DNA of 64,000 nt from QYQD01 sp040754095. GTDB lineage: Bacteria; Desulfobacterota; QYQD01. Position numbers and translations under genes: made by a program. Positions 27,262 through 35,978 of the stretch are shown piece after piece. Within the stretch, counting starts at the first letter, position 1, and the number at the start of each line of letters is the position of its first letter. The stretch is from assembly GCA_040754095.1 (NCBI GenBank), contig JBFMFO010000003.1:1-64000 (forward strand). The letters run 5' to 3'. The notes under the pieces are model-generated. The model searched no databases. It saw only the letters and a program-made list of their open reading frames with translations, and was not told the DNA's origin.

Positions 27262-27903
27262 ATGAGAGATAAAAGCAAAAAAGTCTGTTTCGTTGTCCGT
27301 CTCCTCGTCCTTTGGGCCTATATCTTCAGCGCTCCTGTCCTGGCCGATATGTCGGCCACGGTGACCTGGGTGTTTGATGGAGATACTATAAAGCTTTCAA
27401 ACGGCACCAGGGTGCGTTATGCAGGCGTAAACACCCCGGAGATGGCGCACGAGGGACGACCAGCCGAACCATTAGCCGATGAGGCCTGCCTTTTGAACAG
27501 GCATCTGACGCGGGGCAGGCAGGTGCGAATCCAGGTTGACAAGGAGAAGTATGACCAGTACGGGCGATTGCTGGCTTATGTCTTTTTGCCGGACGGGACC
27601 TTTGTTAATGGCGCTTTGGTGGAAAAGGGGCTGGCCATGGTATATACGACCCCGCCCAATGTGAGATATGACCGGGATTTGTTAACCCTGCAGCGTCGGG
27701 CCATGCGTGAAAGAGTGGGGATTTGGGCCTCGGCCGACCCCGGCAAGGAGGCCTTTTACATCGGCAATACGCGGTCGCGTCGCTTCCATAGCCCGTCCTG
27801 TCATCTTGGCCGAAAGACGGGGCGCCGTAACAAGGTCATCTACCGGAACCGCCTGGAGGCATTCTATGATGGGTTAAGTCCGTGTAAAAAGTGCAATCCC
27901 TGA
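27262..27903 (+). CDS. Exported thermonuclease with C-terminal Cys motif
   Basis: This 213-aa protein has a signal peptide (LLVLWAYIFSAPVLADM). A staphylococcal-nuclease domain follows (VFDGDTIKLSNGTRVRYAGVNTPE, DKYDQYGRLLAYVFL with catalytic Arg/Glu region, VEKGLAMVY). A short C-terminal motif RRFHSPSCHLGRK...GLSPCKKCNP resembles the Ada-like zinc ribbon found after secreted nucleases. It probably degrades extracellular or periplasmic nucleic acid. Confidence 0.85.
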   Translation: MRDKSKKVCFVVRLLVLWAYIFSAPVLADMSATVTWVFDGDTIKLSNGTRVRYAGVNTPEMAHEGRPAEPLADEACLLNRHLTRGRQVRIQVDKEKYDQYGRLLAYVFLPDGTFVNGALVEKGLAMVYTTPPNVRYDRDLLTLQRRAMRERVGIWASADPGKEAFYIGNTRSRRFHSPSCHLGRKTGRRNKVIYRNRLEAFYDGLSPCKKCNP

Positions 27904-28028
27904 CATAACATCTGCAAACGAATGGCGGTTCATTTTTAGACTTTATCTATTTTTTATTTTGGTGTATAAGCAAATCGATAAGAAGGGCCACTACTTCCGA
28001 TAATTTGAGAAATAACGGGGGGAGAAAT

Positions 28029-28205
28029 ATGAATGAAAAAGCGGTACATTCCTTGGCGGTAATTATTGTTCTTTGCCTGGTAGTAGTCGTTTCTTCCGGG
28101 CTATTCTGGCATCTCTGGCACGCCTGGGGGAGCCTTATCGTAGGGGAAATCGTGATGATCAGCATCATGGGGTTCCTGGTTCGTAAGGTGATCAGGTTCG
28201 GATGA
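28029..28205 (+). CDS. Small two-helix membrane protein
   Basis: This 58-aa protein has two hydrophobic helices (AVIIVLCLVVVVSSGLFWHLW and LIVGEIVMISIMGFLV) and a basic C-terminus. GGGGAGA precedes the ATG at 28029. No family recognised. Confidence 0.5.
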   Translation: MNEKAVHSLAVIIVLCLVVVVSSGLFWHLWHAWGSLIVGEIVMISIMGFLVRKVIRFG

Positions 28206-28333
28206 GCTGTCTGTAAGCTTTCAGCCATCAGCCGTCAGTTCTCAGCAAAAAATAAAAACAAACAGCATGTTAAGCTGAATGCTGATTGCTTCATCCGAAA
28301 TTTTGGGGTTTTCGGATGGAAACTAACTAATTC
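28206..28333. repeat. TTCATCCGGAAACT-type inverted-repeat element (copy 4)
   Basis: The internal arms GCTTTCAGCCATCAGCCGTC and AGCTGAATGCTGATTGC are present, with the terminal GGTTTTCGGATGGAAACTAAC. The left terminus is shortened relative to copies 1-3. Lies between convergent genes. Confidence 0.65.
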
Positions 28334-28341
28334 CTGCTGGA

Positions 28342-29658
28342 TTACAGAAGAACACCGATAACTTGGTCGCTCAGGATGCGTTCGATTTTTACGTCTATCA
28401 TCCCGCTGATAGATACACCTTTTGTGTCTATCAAAACCGGGATGTAATTGGGCGTAAGCCCTTTATAAAGTTTAGAATGCCTGTCCCGGCCCTCGATGAG
28501 AAGGCTGGTTTCTTGTCCCAGGTTCCGAAAATAGAATGTCTTCTTTTTGAGAAGCCCCATCTCCTTAAGCTGCCCGGCCCTTAGGGTGGCTGCCTTTGCG
28601 TTTACGCTTTCCGGAAAGGCACAGGCGGCGGTTCCCGGCCGGGTGGAATAGCGGAATACGTGCAGATAGGTTATGGGCAGTTCGGATAAGAGATCGTAGG
28701 TTTCTTTAAACTCCTTTTCCCCCTCTCCCGGAAAGCCGACCATTACATCAGTGCCTATGGCTGCCACAGGTATGGCCGCATGGATCATGCCGATCATATC
28801 CCTATAAAATTCCGGGGTGTAATGGCGATTCATCCTTTTTAATATCTCTGCGCTTCCACTCTGCAGGGGGATGTGGAAGTGGGGACAGATGACCTCTGAT
28901 CCGGCCATGAATGTCACCAGTTCTTTTGTTATCTCCATGGGTTCGATCGAGCTAAGGCGGATTCTGCGAAGCCCGTTTACCTTTTCCAACGACGCCAGAA
29001 GTTCATAGAGCGAGGCTGGCGGGACGAGGTCCCGGCCGTACCGTCCCAGGTTGATACCGGTAAGGACTATTTCCTGATAGCCGCCCTCCACAAGCCGCTC
29101 CGCCTGTTTAAGCGCCTCAACCGGCGGCAGGCTGCGGCTCCGCCCCCGGGCATAGGGGACGATACAATAGGAGCAAAAGGCATTGCAGCCGTCCTGTATC
29201 CGGAGAAAGGCCCTGGTGCGCCGCGGGAAATGTTCGACGCTGAAGGGGCAGATATTTTTTACCTCTTCTATGGCCCCCACGTAGATTTCAAAGGAATTGT
29301 CCGGGCTATGCGGGCTGAGGTAGTTTGTCAGGTTGAATTTCCGGTCATTTCCAACCAGACAGACATTGCCGGCCTGGCAGAATTCCAACAGCTCCCGGCT
29401 GGCCGTCTGGACATAGCAGCCGGTGGCGATAATCCTGGCGGCGGGATTGGTGCGCATAGCCCGGCGGATGAGTTGCCTGGACTGAAAGTCCGCTTTGGCC
29501 GTGACCGTGCATGTGTTTATGATGTATGCGTCGGCCTGCTGCGAAAACGGGACTATAGTATGACCTTTGGCCCTGAGCTGTTCTTCTATGGCTGCCGATT
29601 CAAATTGATTGACCTTGCAACCCAGGGTCTCAATGGCAATTTTCTGTATTTCAGGCAA
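28342..29658 (-). CDS. mtaB: tRNA ct6A/t6A37 C2-methylthiotransferase MtaB
   Basis: This 438-aa radical-SAM methylthiotransferase has the N-terminal UPF0004 domain with cysteines in ETLGCKVNQFE, NTCTV and GCYVQ. The radical-SAM CxxxCxxC is DGCNAFCSYCIVPYARG, and a C-terminal TRAM-like part follows. MtaB adds a methylthio group to t6A37 of certain tRNAs. It overlaps mnmA by 8 bp, giving a small tRNA-sulfuration operon. Confidence 0.93.
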   Translation of the reverse strand: MPEIQKIAIETLGCKVNQFESAAIEEQLRAKGHTIVPFSQQADAYIINTCTVTAKADFQSRQLIRRAMRTNPAARIIATGCYVQTASRELLEFCQAGNVCLVGNDRKFNLTNYLSPHSPDNSFEIYVGAIEEVKNICPFSVEHFPRRTRAFLRIQDGCNAFCSYCIVPYARGRSRSLPPVEALKQAERLVEGGYQEIVLTGINLGRYGRDLVPPASLYELLASLEKVNGLRRIRLSSIEPMEITKELVTFMAGSEVICPHFHIPLQSGSAEILKRMNRHYTPEFYRDMIGMIHAAIPVAAIGTDVMVGFPGEGEKEFKETYDLLSELPITYLHVFRYSTRPGTAACAFPESVNAKAATLRAGQLKEMGLLKKKTFYFRNLGQETSLLIEGRDRHSKLYKGLTPNYIPVLIDTKGVSISGMIDVKIERILSDQVIGVLL

Positions 29659-30709
29659 TGAATCCGCCTCCTACCACCACATCCCCTTCATAAAAAACGG
29701 CTACCTGTCCCGGCGTAATGGCCTTTTGCGGCTCCTGAAACCGGACGCGGACAGTGGCGGCATCTACAGGGGTAAGCATCGCAGGGGCTTCCCTGTGTTT
29801 ATAACGAATACGCATTTTGACCTCCAATGCCTTCGTGATTTCCCGGACAGATACCCAATTTATCTTTTCTACCATGCAATCCTGGCGATAGAGGTCTTCC
29901 TTCTTGCCGATAATAACCTGTTTTTTCTCAATATTAAACCCCAGGACGTAAAAAGGAGTCGCATCCGGCAGGCCAAGCCCCCGGCGCTGCCCGATGGTGA
30001 AACTAAAAATGCCCCGGTGTTTTCCCAGGATACGGCCTTTAGTATCCACGATATCGCCGGAATTAGCCAGGTCCGGCGGTATTCGTTCCCGCAGGAATTC
30101 TTTATAATCTCCATGGGGGATAAAACAGACCTCCTGGCTTTCACGTTCGGATAAGTCTTTAAACCCTATGCGGGAGGCATACTCCCTGACCTCGGCCTTA
30201 GACATCTCACCCAGTGGAAGAAGGATGCGGGCCAGTTGTTCCTGCCTGAGCATGCAGAGAAAATAGGACTGGTCCTTGGCGCGGTCAGAACCCTTGCGCA
30301 GGATGAACCGGCCGGGTTCCTCATTATATGTCACACGGGCGTAATGGCCGGTAGCCATCTTTTCCGCGCCGAGAGATAAGGCCCTCTCCAGCAGGACACC
30401 CAATTTAATCTGCTTGTTGCAGACCACGCAAGGGTTGGGAGTCCGGCCCCGCAGGTATTCATCAATAAAATAATGGATGACCTCTTCGGTGAACGGCTTT
30501 TCCACATCAACAGTATAAAAAGGGATATTGAGACGACGGGCTACGTCCCCGGCTTTTTCGGCGCATACGGCCATATCCTCCGTGGGGATCAACATGTGCA
30601 GGGCAAGGATGTCGCACCCTTCCTCTTTAAGCAAGGCGGCGGCCACAGCGCTGTCTATGCCTCCGCTTAAGGCTACGGCAATCCTTTTTTGTGAGGGATA
30701 ATTACTCAT
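29651..30709 (-). CDS. mnmA: tRNA-specific 2-thiouridylase
   Basis: This 352-aa MnmA has the PP-loop ALSGGIDSAVAAALL near the N-terminus. The catalytic cysteines lie in RTPNPCVVCNKQIKLG and SQEVCFIPHGDY, with DQSYFLCML between them. It makes s2U34 in Lys/Glu/Gln tRNAs. I chose the ATG at 30709 because it begins the family N-terminus; the 10-residue extension is not typical. The genes on both sides also handle sulfur or Fe-S clusters. Confidence 0.95.
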   Translation of the reverse strand: MSNYPSQKRIAVALSGGIDSAVAAALLKEEGCDILALHMLIPTEDMAVCAEKAGDVARRLNIPFYTVDVEKPFTEEVIHYFIDEYLRGRTPNPCVVCNKQIKLGVLLERALSLGAEKMATGHYARVTYNEEPGRFILRKGSDRAKDQSYFLCMLRQEQLARILLPLGEMSKAEVREYASRIGFKDLSERESQEVCFIPHGDYKEFLRERIPPDLANSGDIVDTKGRILGKHRGIFSFTIGQRRGLGLPDATPFYVLGFNIEKKQVIIGKKEDLYRQDCMVEKINWVSVREITKALEVKMRIRYKHREAPAMLTPVDAATVRVRFQEPQKAITPGQVAVFYEGDVVVGGGFIA

Positions 30710-30751
30710 AGAGAAGGGGATAGAGCAGGAAGGCCACAAAATGGGCGGCTT

Positions 30752-31177
30752 TTAAAATCCTGAGGCATTACGCAGATGAACTTCCATAGCCCTCACCGGG
30801 CAGGCCGCCACACATAGTTCGCAACCGCTGCATTTTTCCGGTTCGAAGCATACCTCCATCTCCGGACGGCGGATGTAGAGGGCCCCGGTGGGGCAGACGG
30901 CGGTGCAGGCCCCGCATTGAAAACACTTGTCCATATTGCGGTTGATGTCCTGACCGATGGTCTTTATTTTTACCCCGCATTCTTCCAGAAACTTTATCCC
31001 CCGGTTAAAGTTCTTGCGATGCCCGCTCAGCTCCATGATCATAAGACCTTCCTGCCCCGGCAGGATGGTGGCCTTAAGGATGTTGAAAGAGAGGTCAAAT
31101 TCCCTGACCAGGTTGCAGACGATCGGTCTATCTACGATATCTTGCGGGAAGCGAAGCACCAGCATGCGTGAATACAT
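30752..31177 (-). CDS. NIL-domain 2[4Fe-4S] ferredoxin
   Basis: This 141-aa protein has an N-terminal NIL domain (about 1-75). A double 4Fe-4S ferredoxin follows with CFQCGACTAVCPTGAL and CSGCELCVAACPVRAM. NIL-ferredoxins are widespread in anaerobes, often beside tRNA thiolation genes, where they are thought to supply electrons or sulfur (inference). First gene of the NIL-Fd / mnmA / mtaB operon. Confidence 0.9.
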   Translation of the reverse strand: MYSRMLVLRFPQDIVDRPIVCNLVREFDLSFNILKATILPGQEGLMIMELSGHRKNFNRGIKFLEECGVKIKTIGQDINRNMDKCFQCGACTAVCPTGALYIRRPEMEVCFEPEKCSGCELCVAACPVRAMEVHLRNASGF

Positions 31178-31443
31178 GGTATCACCTCATGGTAATTGGG
31201 ACGGCCTCGTAAAAGGTCCGTTTCTATGTCTTATTTATGCTTTTTTGCGGCTTATGTCAAATTTTCAATGGTGGTATCATACATGCCTCAGCGTCAGACG
31301 CCAAGATCAGCTTTATCTGTCTAATATGTTGCGTTTTCTTGTAAATTTCTATACGATACCTCTCATATTCAGCTCAGACGAAAAAAGTAGGGTTTGCTTA
31401 ATATATAAGTTAGGCGCGGGCCATAAGCTCAAGGAAACAGACT
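31178..31443. other. Island boundary with canonical integron core site
   Basis: No gene is seen in this 266-bp gap. At 31409-31415 it carries GTTAGGC, a canonical GTTRRRY recombination core, preceded by TTAATATATAA and followed by GCGGGCC. The first island gene starts 29 bp later. This is where an attI/attC to cassette junction would be expected, but no integrase gene adjoins it. Confidence 0.4.
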
Positions 31444-31869
31444 ATGGTTTTATCACAGAGCGCTCCGCCAGATCGTGAGCGACGGCTCGCAACGTTTGGG
31501 CTATTGGCGAGTTCGTTCGCTGCCTTACTGACTATCTTGACGCTGGACAGCCTCGATACTGCTCTCTGGGTAGCTATCTATGCGCTGACGGTCGCCCTGC
31601 CGCTTCTGTCATTCGATGCCTGGGCGGTGACGGAGTTCTCATTCGATCAGGTTTTGTACCTATCCTTTCCTCTGTTTTTCACAATGGGCTTGGGGTATGT
31701 CGCCGCGTTCACTGCTCTGGTAGCGACATTCTGGCATTTTCACTGGCTGTGTGGCTTGGCGTTCGTCGTCTTGTCGCTCGTTGCGTTCCTTCTGTCCACT
31801 TATTGTAATTCCAAAATCTTCGATCGCCCATCGCCACTGGGAAATAATAGGGACGCTGGTATGCAGTAA
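31444..31869 (+). CDS. Small integral membrane protein in island
   Basis: This 141-aa protein has four probable transmembrane helices (LATFGLLASSFAALLTILTL; ALWVAIYALTVALPLLSF; VLYLSFPLFFTMGLGYVAAF; LCGLAFVVLSLVAFLLS). AAGGAAA precedes the ATG. No family recognised. It lies 38 bp upstream of the FRG-domain gene and may work with it, for instance as a membrane effector partner; that is speculation. Confidence 0.6.
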   Translation: MVLSQSAPPDRERRLATFGLLASSFAALLTILTLDSLDTALWVAIYALTVALPLLSFDAWAVTEFSFDQVLYLSFPLFFTMGLGYVAAFTALVATFWHFHWLCGLAFVVLSLVAFLLSTYCNSKIFDRPSPLGNNRDAGMQ

Positions 31870-31907
31870 AAGAGTTGGCAATACAAAGTCTTTTGATGAG
31901 AGGCAAG

Positions 31908-32714
31908 ATGTTGGAGACTTGCACAGTAACGACTTTTTCTGAGTTTTGGGGAGCGATTGAAGCCTCTGTTCGGGGATTCTCAGGGGAGTTTCTTTGGTGG
32001 AGGGGACAGGCGAGAGCCGACTGGTCTGTTACCCCCTCTCTGTACCACAAGTGTCGTGCAGAGCTTGAGACCGACATGATTGTGCGCTTCATCAATAGAG
32101 CAAGACCACGTTATTCCCGACCACCAGAGACCAACGACATACGTTCTTGGCTGCTTTTGATGCAGCATCACGGATTGCCGACAAGGCTTCTCGACTGGTC
32201 AGAATCACCTCTGGTGGCACTATTCTTTGCAGTCCGCGAGGGCGAACATCTCGCACACCCCGGTGTTCTGTGGGCCTTGAGCCCAGCGCTTCTCAACAAA
32301 TCTCAAGGCAAAAGCGACCGGATTCTCGGTGTGAGCGATTCCGCGGTGCTTCCCCTATGGGAAGCCGCTGTTGGTCGAGTTACCTCCGGGGATACAGACA
32401 AGATATTCGCAATCGCCGCTGACCACTTCGATGTGAGACATATGGTCCAATCCTGTGAGTGCACGATCCACGGCACGCACAAACCGCTCAATCTTTTGCC
32501 TGACGCAGCCAACTACCTAAGGAGGATCGAAATACCGGCGGAATTCAAGCAATCCTTTCTGACGTATCTTGCGTACATGGGAATAACGGAATCCTATCTG
32601 TTTCCCGATTTGGATCACTTGGCGAAGGATGTTCAGAGGCTGCCCTTTGTTAAGCAGCCCAAGCCCGATAGTGCCCCAGACCATGCCAGGAAGAACACTA
32701 ACACGTCAGATTGA
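31908..32714 (+). CDS. FRG-domain protein
   Basis: This 268-aa protein contains the FRG signature: FLWWRGQARADWSVTPSLYHK near residue 25, then LLMQHHGLPTRLLDWSESPL and VALFFAVRE near residues 85-110. FRG domains often occur in phage-defence or mobile-island contexts with unproven enzymatic roles. The start could also be the ATG at 31896 or a TTG at 31875. I prefer 31908 (GAGAGG just upstream), just ahead of the domain. Confidence 0.75.
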   Translation: MLETCTVTTFSEFWGAIEASVRGFSGEFLWWRGQARADWSVTPSLYHKCRAELETDMIVRFINRARPRYSRPPETNDIRSWLLLMQHHGLPTRLLDWSESPLVALFFAVREGEHLAHPGVLWALSPALLNKSQGKSDRILGVSDSAVLPLWEAAVGRVTSGDTDKIFAIAADHFDVRHMVQSCECTIHGTHKPLNLLPDAANYLRRIEIPAEFKQSFLTYLAYMGITESYLFPDLDHLAKDVQRLPFVKQPKPDSAPDHARKNTNTSD

Positions 32715-32777
32715 GTTCTGCTTGATTTCAAAGAAACCGTCTGAAAGGACTACCTCAACCGAACTGCCGTGGTACGT

Positions 32778-32838
32778 GATCCGTATGCCCAGTGGTGTGG
32801 GAGGGGGAAAGTCGTGAGGTTCCCCCCTATCTCGATTG
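32778..32838 (+). mobile_element. Group II intron 3'-end remnant (site 1)
   Basis: The stretch TGGTGTGGGAGGGGG...AAGTCGTGAGG...TCCCCCCTATCTCGATT looks like the end of domain V plus the domain VI hairpin of a group II intron. It matches 36760-36807 closely and shares its last bases with 34941-34951 and 37624-37634. No 5' part or reverse transcriptase is present, so it would be a decayed or internally deleted intron. Confidence 0.45.
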
Positions 32839-32865
32839 GCTATAAAAAATGATTACCAGGCATGG

Positions 32866-34341
32866 ATGAATATATTAATCGATACAAACATAGTCTTGCC
32901 ACTGGAGCCAGGTTCAACTGTTGATCTGGGGGTTAACACCAGTAGCGCTATTCTTTTTCACAACTTATCAAGCCAGTCCAACAATACTATCTGCATCCAT
33001 CCTGCGATAGAATATGATCTTGCCAGAGATAAAAATCATGAAAGAGCCAATCTTCGAAGAACACTTATAGGCAGATACAAAACAATTCCTTCTCCTCCCT
33101 CAATCTCTATTCTTGATACTACCGTAGTTGGTTCTCCAGAAGTTGGATCAAATGATTTTGTTGACAATTGTTACCTTGCCGCTGTTGAAGCGAATGTTGT
33201 TGATTTTCTTGTTTCAGAAGACAAAGGTGTTCATCGTAAAGCAAGAAGGCTTGGATTAGAATCAAGAGTACTTCTGCTTAAAGAGGCTATCGACCTACTC
33301 CGTAATTTCTTCGATAAAACACCTCCACCCCCTCCATCTGTTGATAAAGTTTATGCTCACGAGCTTGATGCAGAGGATGAAATCTTTGATTCGTTACGGA
33401 AAGATTATCACCCTAATTTTGACTCATGGTTAATTAAGTGCCGGCGAGAACACCGAGAGGGTTACATCATTAGGAATGAAAATGGGTTACAACTGGCAGG
33501 CCTTCTTATTATTAAGCGAGAGGAACAATTGCCTCTTGGTGCGATTGGAAAGACATTAAAATTATGTACCTTCAAAATTTCCGAAAAATATGGTGGAAAT
33601 CGGTATGGTGAGCTCCTTCTAAAATCAGCCTTAGATTACGCTTACCTCAATGATTACAAATATATTTACTTCACAGCATTTCAAAAGCAAGATGGACTTA
33701 TTGCCTTTGCGAATTCTTTCGGTTTTAACGTTGCAGAAAAGTTCAATGAGCGAGGCGAGTGTATTATTTATAAAACTTTAATATACTCACCGGAACAAGT
33801 AGAAACGTTATCACCACTTGATTTCCATATCCGTTTTGGCCCGCGTGCTTTTGTCTTTCGGAACAATTCCACATTTATCGTCCCTATAATTCCACAATTT
33901 CACAGTATTCTATTCCCTGAGATGGAAAGTCAAATCCCTCTGTTTCGAAATTCGCGACCATGTGGTAATAGCATAAAAAAAGCATATCTTTGCCATGCAA
34001 CGACAACACAACTCCAGCCGGGAGATAATCTTTTAATCTTTCGTTCCCATGATCTTTCTGGGGTTACTGCTATTGGTGTTGTTGAGGACACATTAAGGTC
34101 TATAGATCCTAACGAAATAGCTCGGTTTGTCGGCACACGTACTGTTTACAGGTATCAAGACATAGTTGATCTCTGTAGTAAGCCAACATTAGCTGTTAAA
34201 TTCCGCTTTGCAAAAAAATTAAAGACCCCAATTTTACTGACAGAGCTTAAAAAAAATAAAATATTAAAAGGTGCACCTCAATCTATATCGAGGCTCCATT
34301 CGGAAGGATTATCGTGGATAAAAGAAAAAATCGAAATGTAA
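32866..34341 (+). CDS. PIN-GNAT-EVE/PUA-like three-domain protein
   Basis: This 491-aa protein reads as three domains. Residues 1-145 are a PIN nuclease fold: start MNILIDTNIVLPLEP with the first acidic residue, ND in VGSNDFVDNCYLA, and SEDKGVHRKARRLGL with the distal acidic residue. Residues about 180-310 are a GNAT acetyltransferase (KISEKYGGNRYGELLLKSAL, then FANSFGFNVAEKF). Residues about 355-460 are a PUA/EVE-like domain (AYLCHATTTQLQPGDNLLIF, GVTAIGVVEDTLRS). The ATG at 32866 starts exactly at the PIN beta-strand. It overlaps the ASCH gene by 28 bp. The gene is AT-rich relative to flanks. Toxin or RNA-modification roles are inference. Confidence 0.75.
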   Translation: MNILIDTNIVLPLEPGSTVDLGVNTSSAILFHNLSSQSNNTICIHPAIEYDLARDKNHERANLRRTLIGRYKTIPSPPSISILDTTVVGSPEVGSNDFVDNCYLAAVEANVVDFLVSEDKGVHRKARRLGLESRVLLLKEAIDLLRNFFDKTPPPPPSVDKVYAHELDAEDEIFDSLRKDYHPNFDSWLIKCRREHREGYIIRNENGLQLAGLLIIKREEQLPLGAIGKTLKLCTFKISEKYGGNRYGELLLKSALDYAYLNDYKYIYFTAFQKQDGLIAFANSFGFNVAEKFNERGECIIYKTLIYSPEQVETLSPLDFHIRFGPRAFVFRNNSTFIVPIIPQFHSILFPEMESQIPLFRNSRPCGNSIKKAYLCHATTTQLQPGDNLLIFRSHDLSGVTAIGVVEDTLRSIDPNEIARFVGTRTVYRYQDIVDLCSKPTLAVKFRFAKKLKTPILLTELKKNKILKGAPQSISRLHSEGLSWIKEKIEM

Positions 34342-34805
34342 TAGCGTTGGCTATCAACCCTATATATGCACATGCAATTTTTTCAGGGGATAAGACAGTA
34401 GAATTCCGTAGAAATGGGACACCAACTATCATAACTCATATCGTAGTTTATTCGACCAATCCCGACCAAATGGTTCTCGGGTATTGCGAAGTTTGTAATT
34501 GTGTTGAGGCACCACCAGAAATCTTGTGGAGAGATTTTGGCAAGTATGGGTTCATTTATAAGGACGATTTCTTCTCATATTATCAAGGATACTCCATTGG
34601 CAAGTGTTACCTTCTGAAAAATCCACGCTTGTTTATTCGCCCTTTACCTCTTGCCCAATGCCAATCCTTTTCAAAAGCTCCTCAATCTTTTGTATATGTA
34701 ACAAATAACGAATGGAAAAATATAAAACGAAAAAAAACAGCCGATGAATCAACGCAGGCGACGGGAAGGGACTCGTGGAGAGGTGGAACGCCCTTAAGAT
34801 TCTAA
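34314..34805 (+). CDS. ASCH-domain protein
   Basis: This 163-aa protein begins with the ASCH/PUA-like pattern VIALAINPIYAHAIFSGDKTVEFRR, followed by the strand HIVVYSTNPDQMVLGYCEV. ASCH domains bind RNA or modified nucleosides, and some hydrolyse acylated cytidines. The start is GTG at 34314, five bases after GGAAGGA. It is translationally coupled to the PIN-GNAT gene, so the two probably act as one module (effector and antidote, or modification pair). The C-terminal ~35 residues look extraneous. Confidence 0.75.
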   Translation: MDKRKNRNVIALAINPIYAHAIFSGDKTVEFRRNGTPTIITHIVVYSTNPDQMVLGYCEVCNCVEAPPEILWRDFGKYGFIYKDDFFSYYQGYSIGKCYLLKNPRLFIRPLPLAQCQSFSKAPQSFVYVTNNEWKNIKRKKTADESTQATGRDSWRGGTPLRF

Positions 34806-35027
34806 GTTGACAATGTATTAGGAAAGTGAGAGGAGCAGGAGGCGTTGCTTCTGAGATTGCTTTTCTTTTGATTTGAAAAAGAGTGCAAAAGGAGTAACCC
34901 CCGTCAGTATTGCACAAGCGATTGGATAGAAGCTCCCCCCTATCCCGATTCGCTTGCAAAAATATAAAAAAGGAAATATAAAAAGACATCTTGACCACAA
35001 ATCCACCCTTACAGGTCATATAAATGC
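34806..35027. other. Intergenic spacer with possible intron scar
   Basis: No gene is seen. 34933-34951 reads GCTCCCCCCTATCCCGATT, identical at its end to the group II intron 3' ends at the other island sites, but lacking an identifiable domain V. It again lies between two gene modules. Confidence 0.35.
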
Positions 35028-35978
35028 ATGTTCGATAAACGGCATATCTCAGAAAACTTCTCTAATTCCGAACACGTAGTCGTCTATCATGGAGACTGTC
35101 TGAAACTTCTATCGACAATTCCAGACGAATCACTACAACTTATTGTCACCTCACCACCCTACAATATAGGGAAGGAATATGAGAAACGGCTTAAACTGGA
35201 AACATACCTTGAGCAACAGGCTGCGGTCATACGCGAATGCGTGCGGGGTCTTGCTCCCCGCGGAAGCATTTGTTGGCAGGTCGGAAACTACGTTGACAAT
35301 GGTTCCATTATTCCGCTCGACACCGTTTTGTATCCTATATTCACCAATCTCGGGTTAAAGATGCGAAACCGAATAATTTGGCACTTTGAGCATGGCCTTC
35401 ATTGCAGCCGTCGTTTTTCAGGTCGCCATGAAACAATAATTTGGTTTACTAAATCGGATAATTACGTTTTTAACCTCGATCCCGTCAGGGTTCCTCAAAA
35501 ATATCCCGGCAAAAAATATTTTAAAGGCCCGAATGCCGGAAAGCATTCATGCAATCCTCTTGGGAAAAATCCAGGGGATTTGTGGGTCATTCCTAATGTC
35601 AAAAGTAATCACATTGAGAAAACAGACCATCCTTGCCAATTTCCTGTTGAACTTATTGAACGGCTCGTGCTTTCAATGACCAACGAAGCCGATTGGGTCT
35701 TTGATCCTTTTCTCGGAACTGGCACATCAATTATTGCAGCCATCCGTCACAATCGGCGAGGCGTTGGCGCGGAGGTTATTCCTCAATACGTCAGGCTTGC
35801 AAAACAAAGAATAGAATTAGAAATGGCTGGAATGTTAAGAACTCGCCCAATGAATCAGCCCGTATATGATCCGATAAAAGCGGGGAACAGTTTAACTGTC
35901 GCTCCATGGACGAAAACGGATCATTCTGATCAGCTTCCTTTAATTAAAGAAAAGAAACGGAAATATGCAAGCCGATGA
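35028..35978 (+). CDS. Type II DNA methyltransferase (beta class, likely N4-cytosine)
   Basis: This 316-aa methyltransferase has motif IV TSPPYNIGKEY near residue 40 and motif I WVFDPFLGTGTSIIAAI near residue 230, i.e. beta-class order. TSPPY favours N4-cytosine but does not exclude N6-adenine. It overlaps the restriction gene by 4 bp (ATGA). Because that nuclease is BstYI-like, the expected target is RGATCY (inference). Confidence 0.88.
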   Translation: MFDKRHISENFSNSEHVVVYHGDCLKLLSTIPDESLQLIVTSPPYNIGKEYEKRLKLETYLEQQAAVIRECVRGLAPRGSICWQVGNYVDNGSIIPLDTVLYPIFTNLGLKMRNRIIWHFEHGLHCSRRFSGRHETIIWFTKSDNYVFNLDPVRVPQKYPGKKYFKGPNAGKHSCNPLGKNPGDLWVIPNVKSNHIEKTDHPCQFPVELIERLVLSMTNEADWVFDPFLGTGTSIIAAIRHNRRGVGAEVIPQYVRLAKQRIELEMAGMLRTRPMNQPVYDPIKAGNSLTVAPWTKTDHSDQLPLIKEKKRKYASR

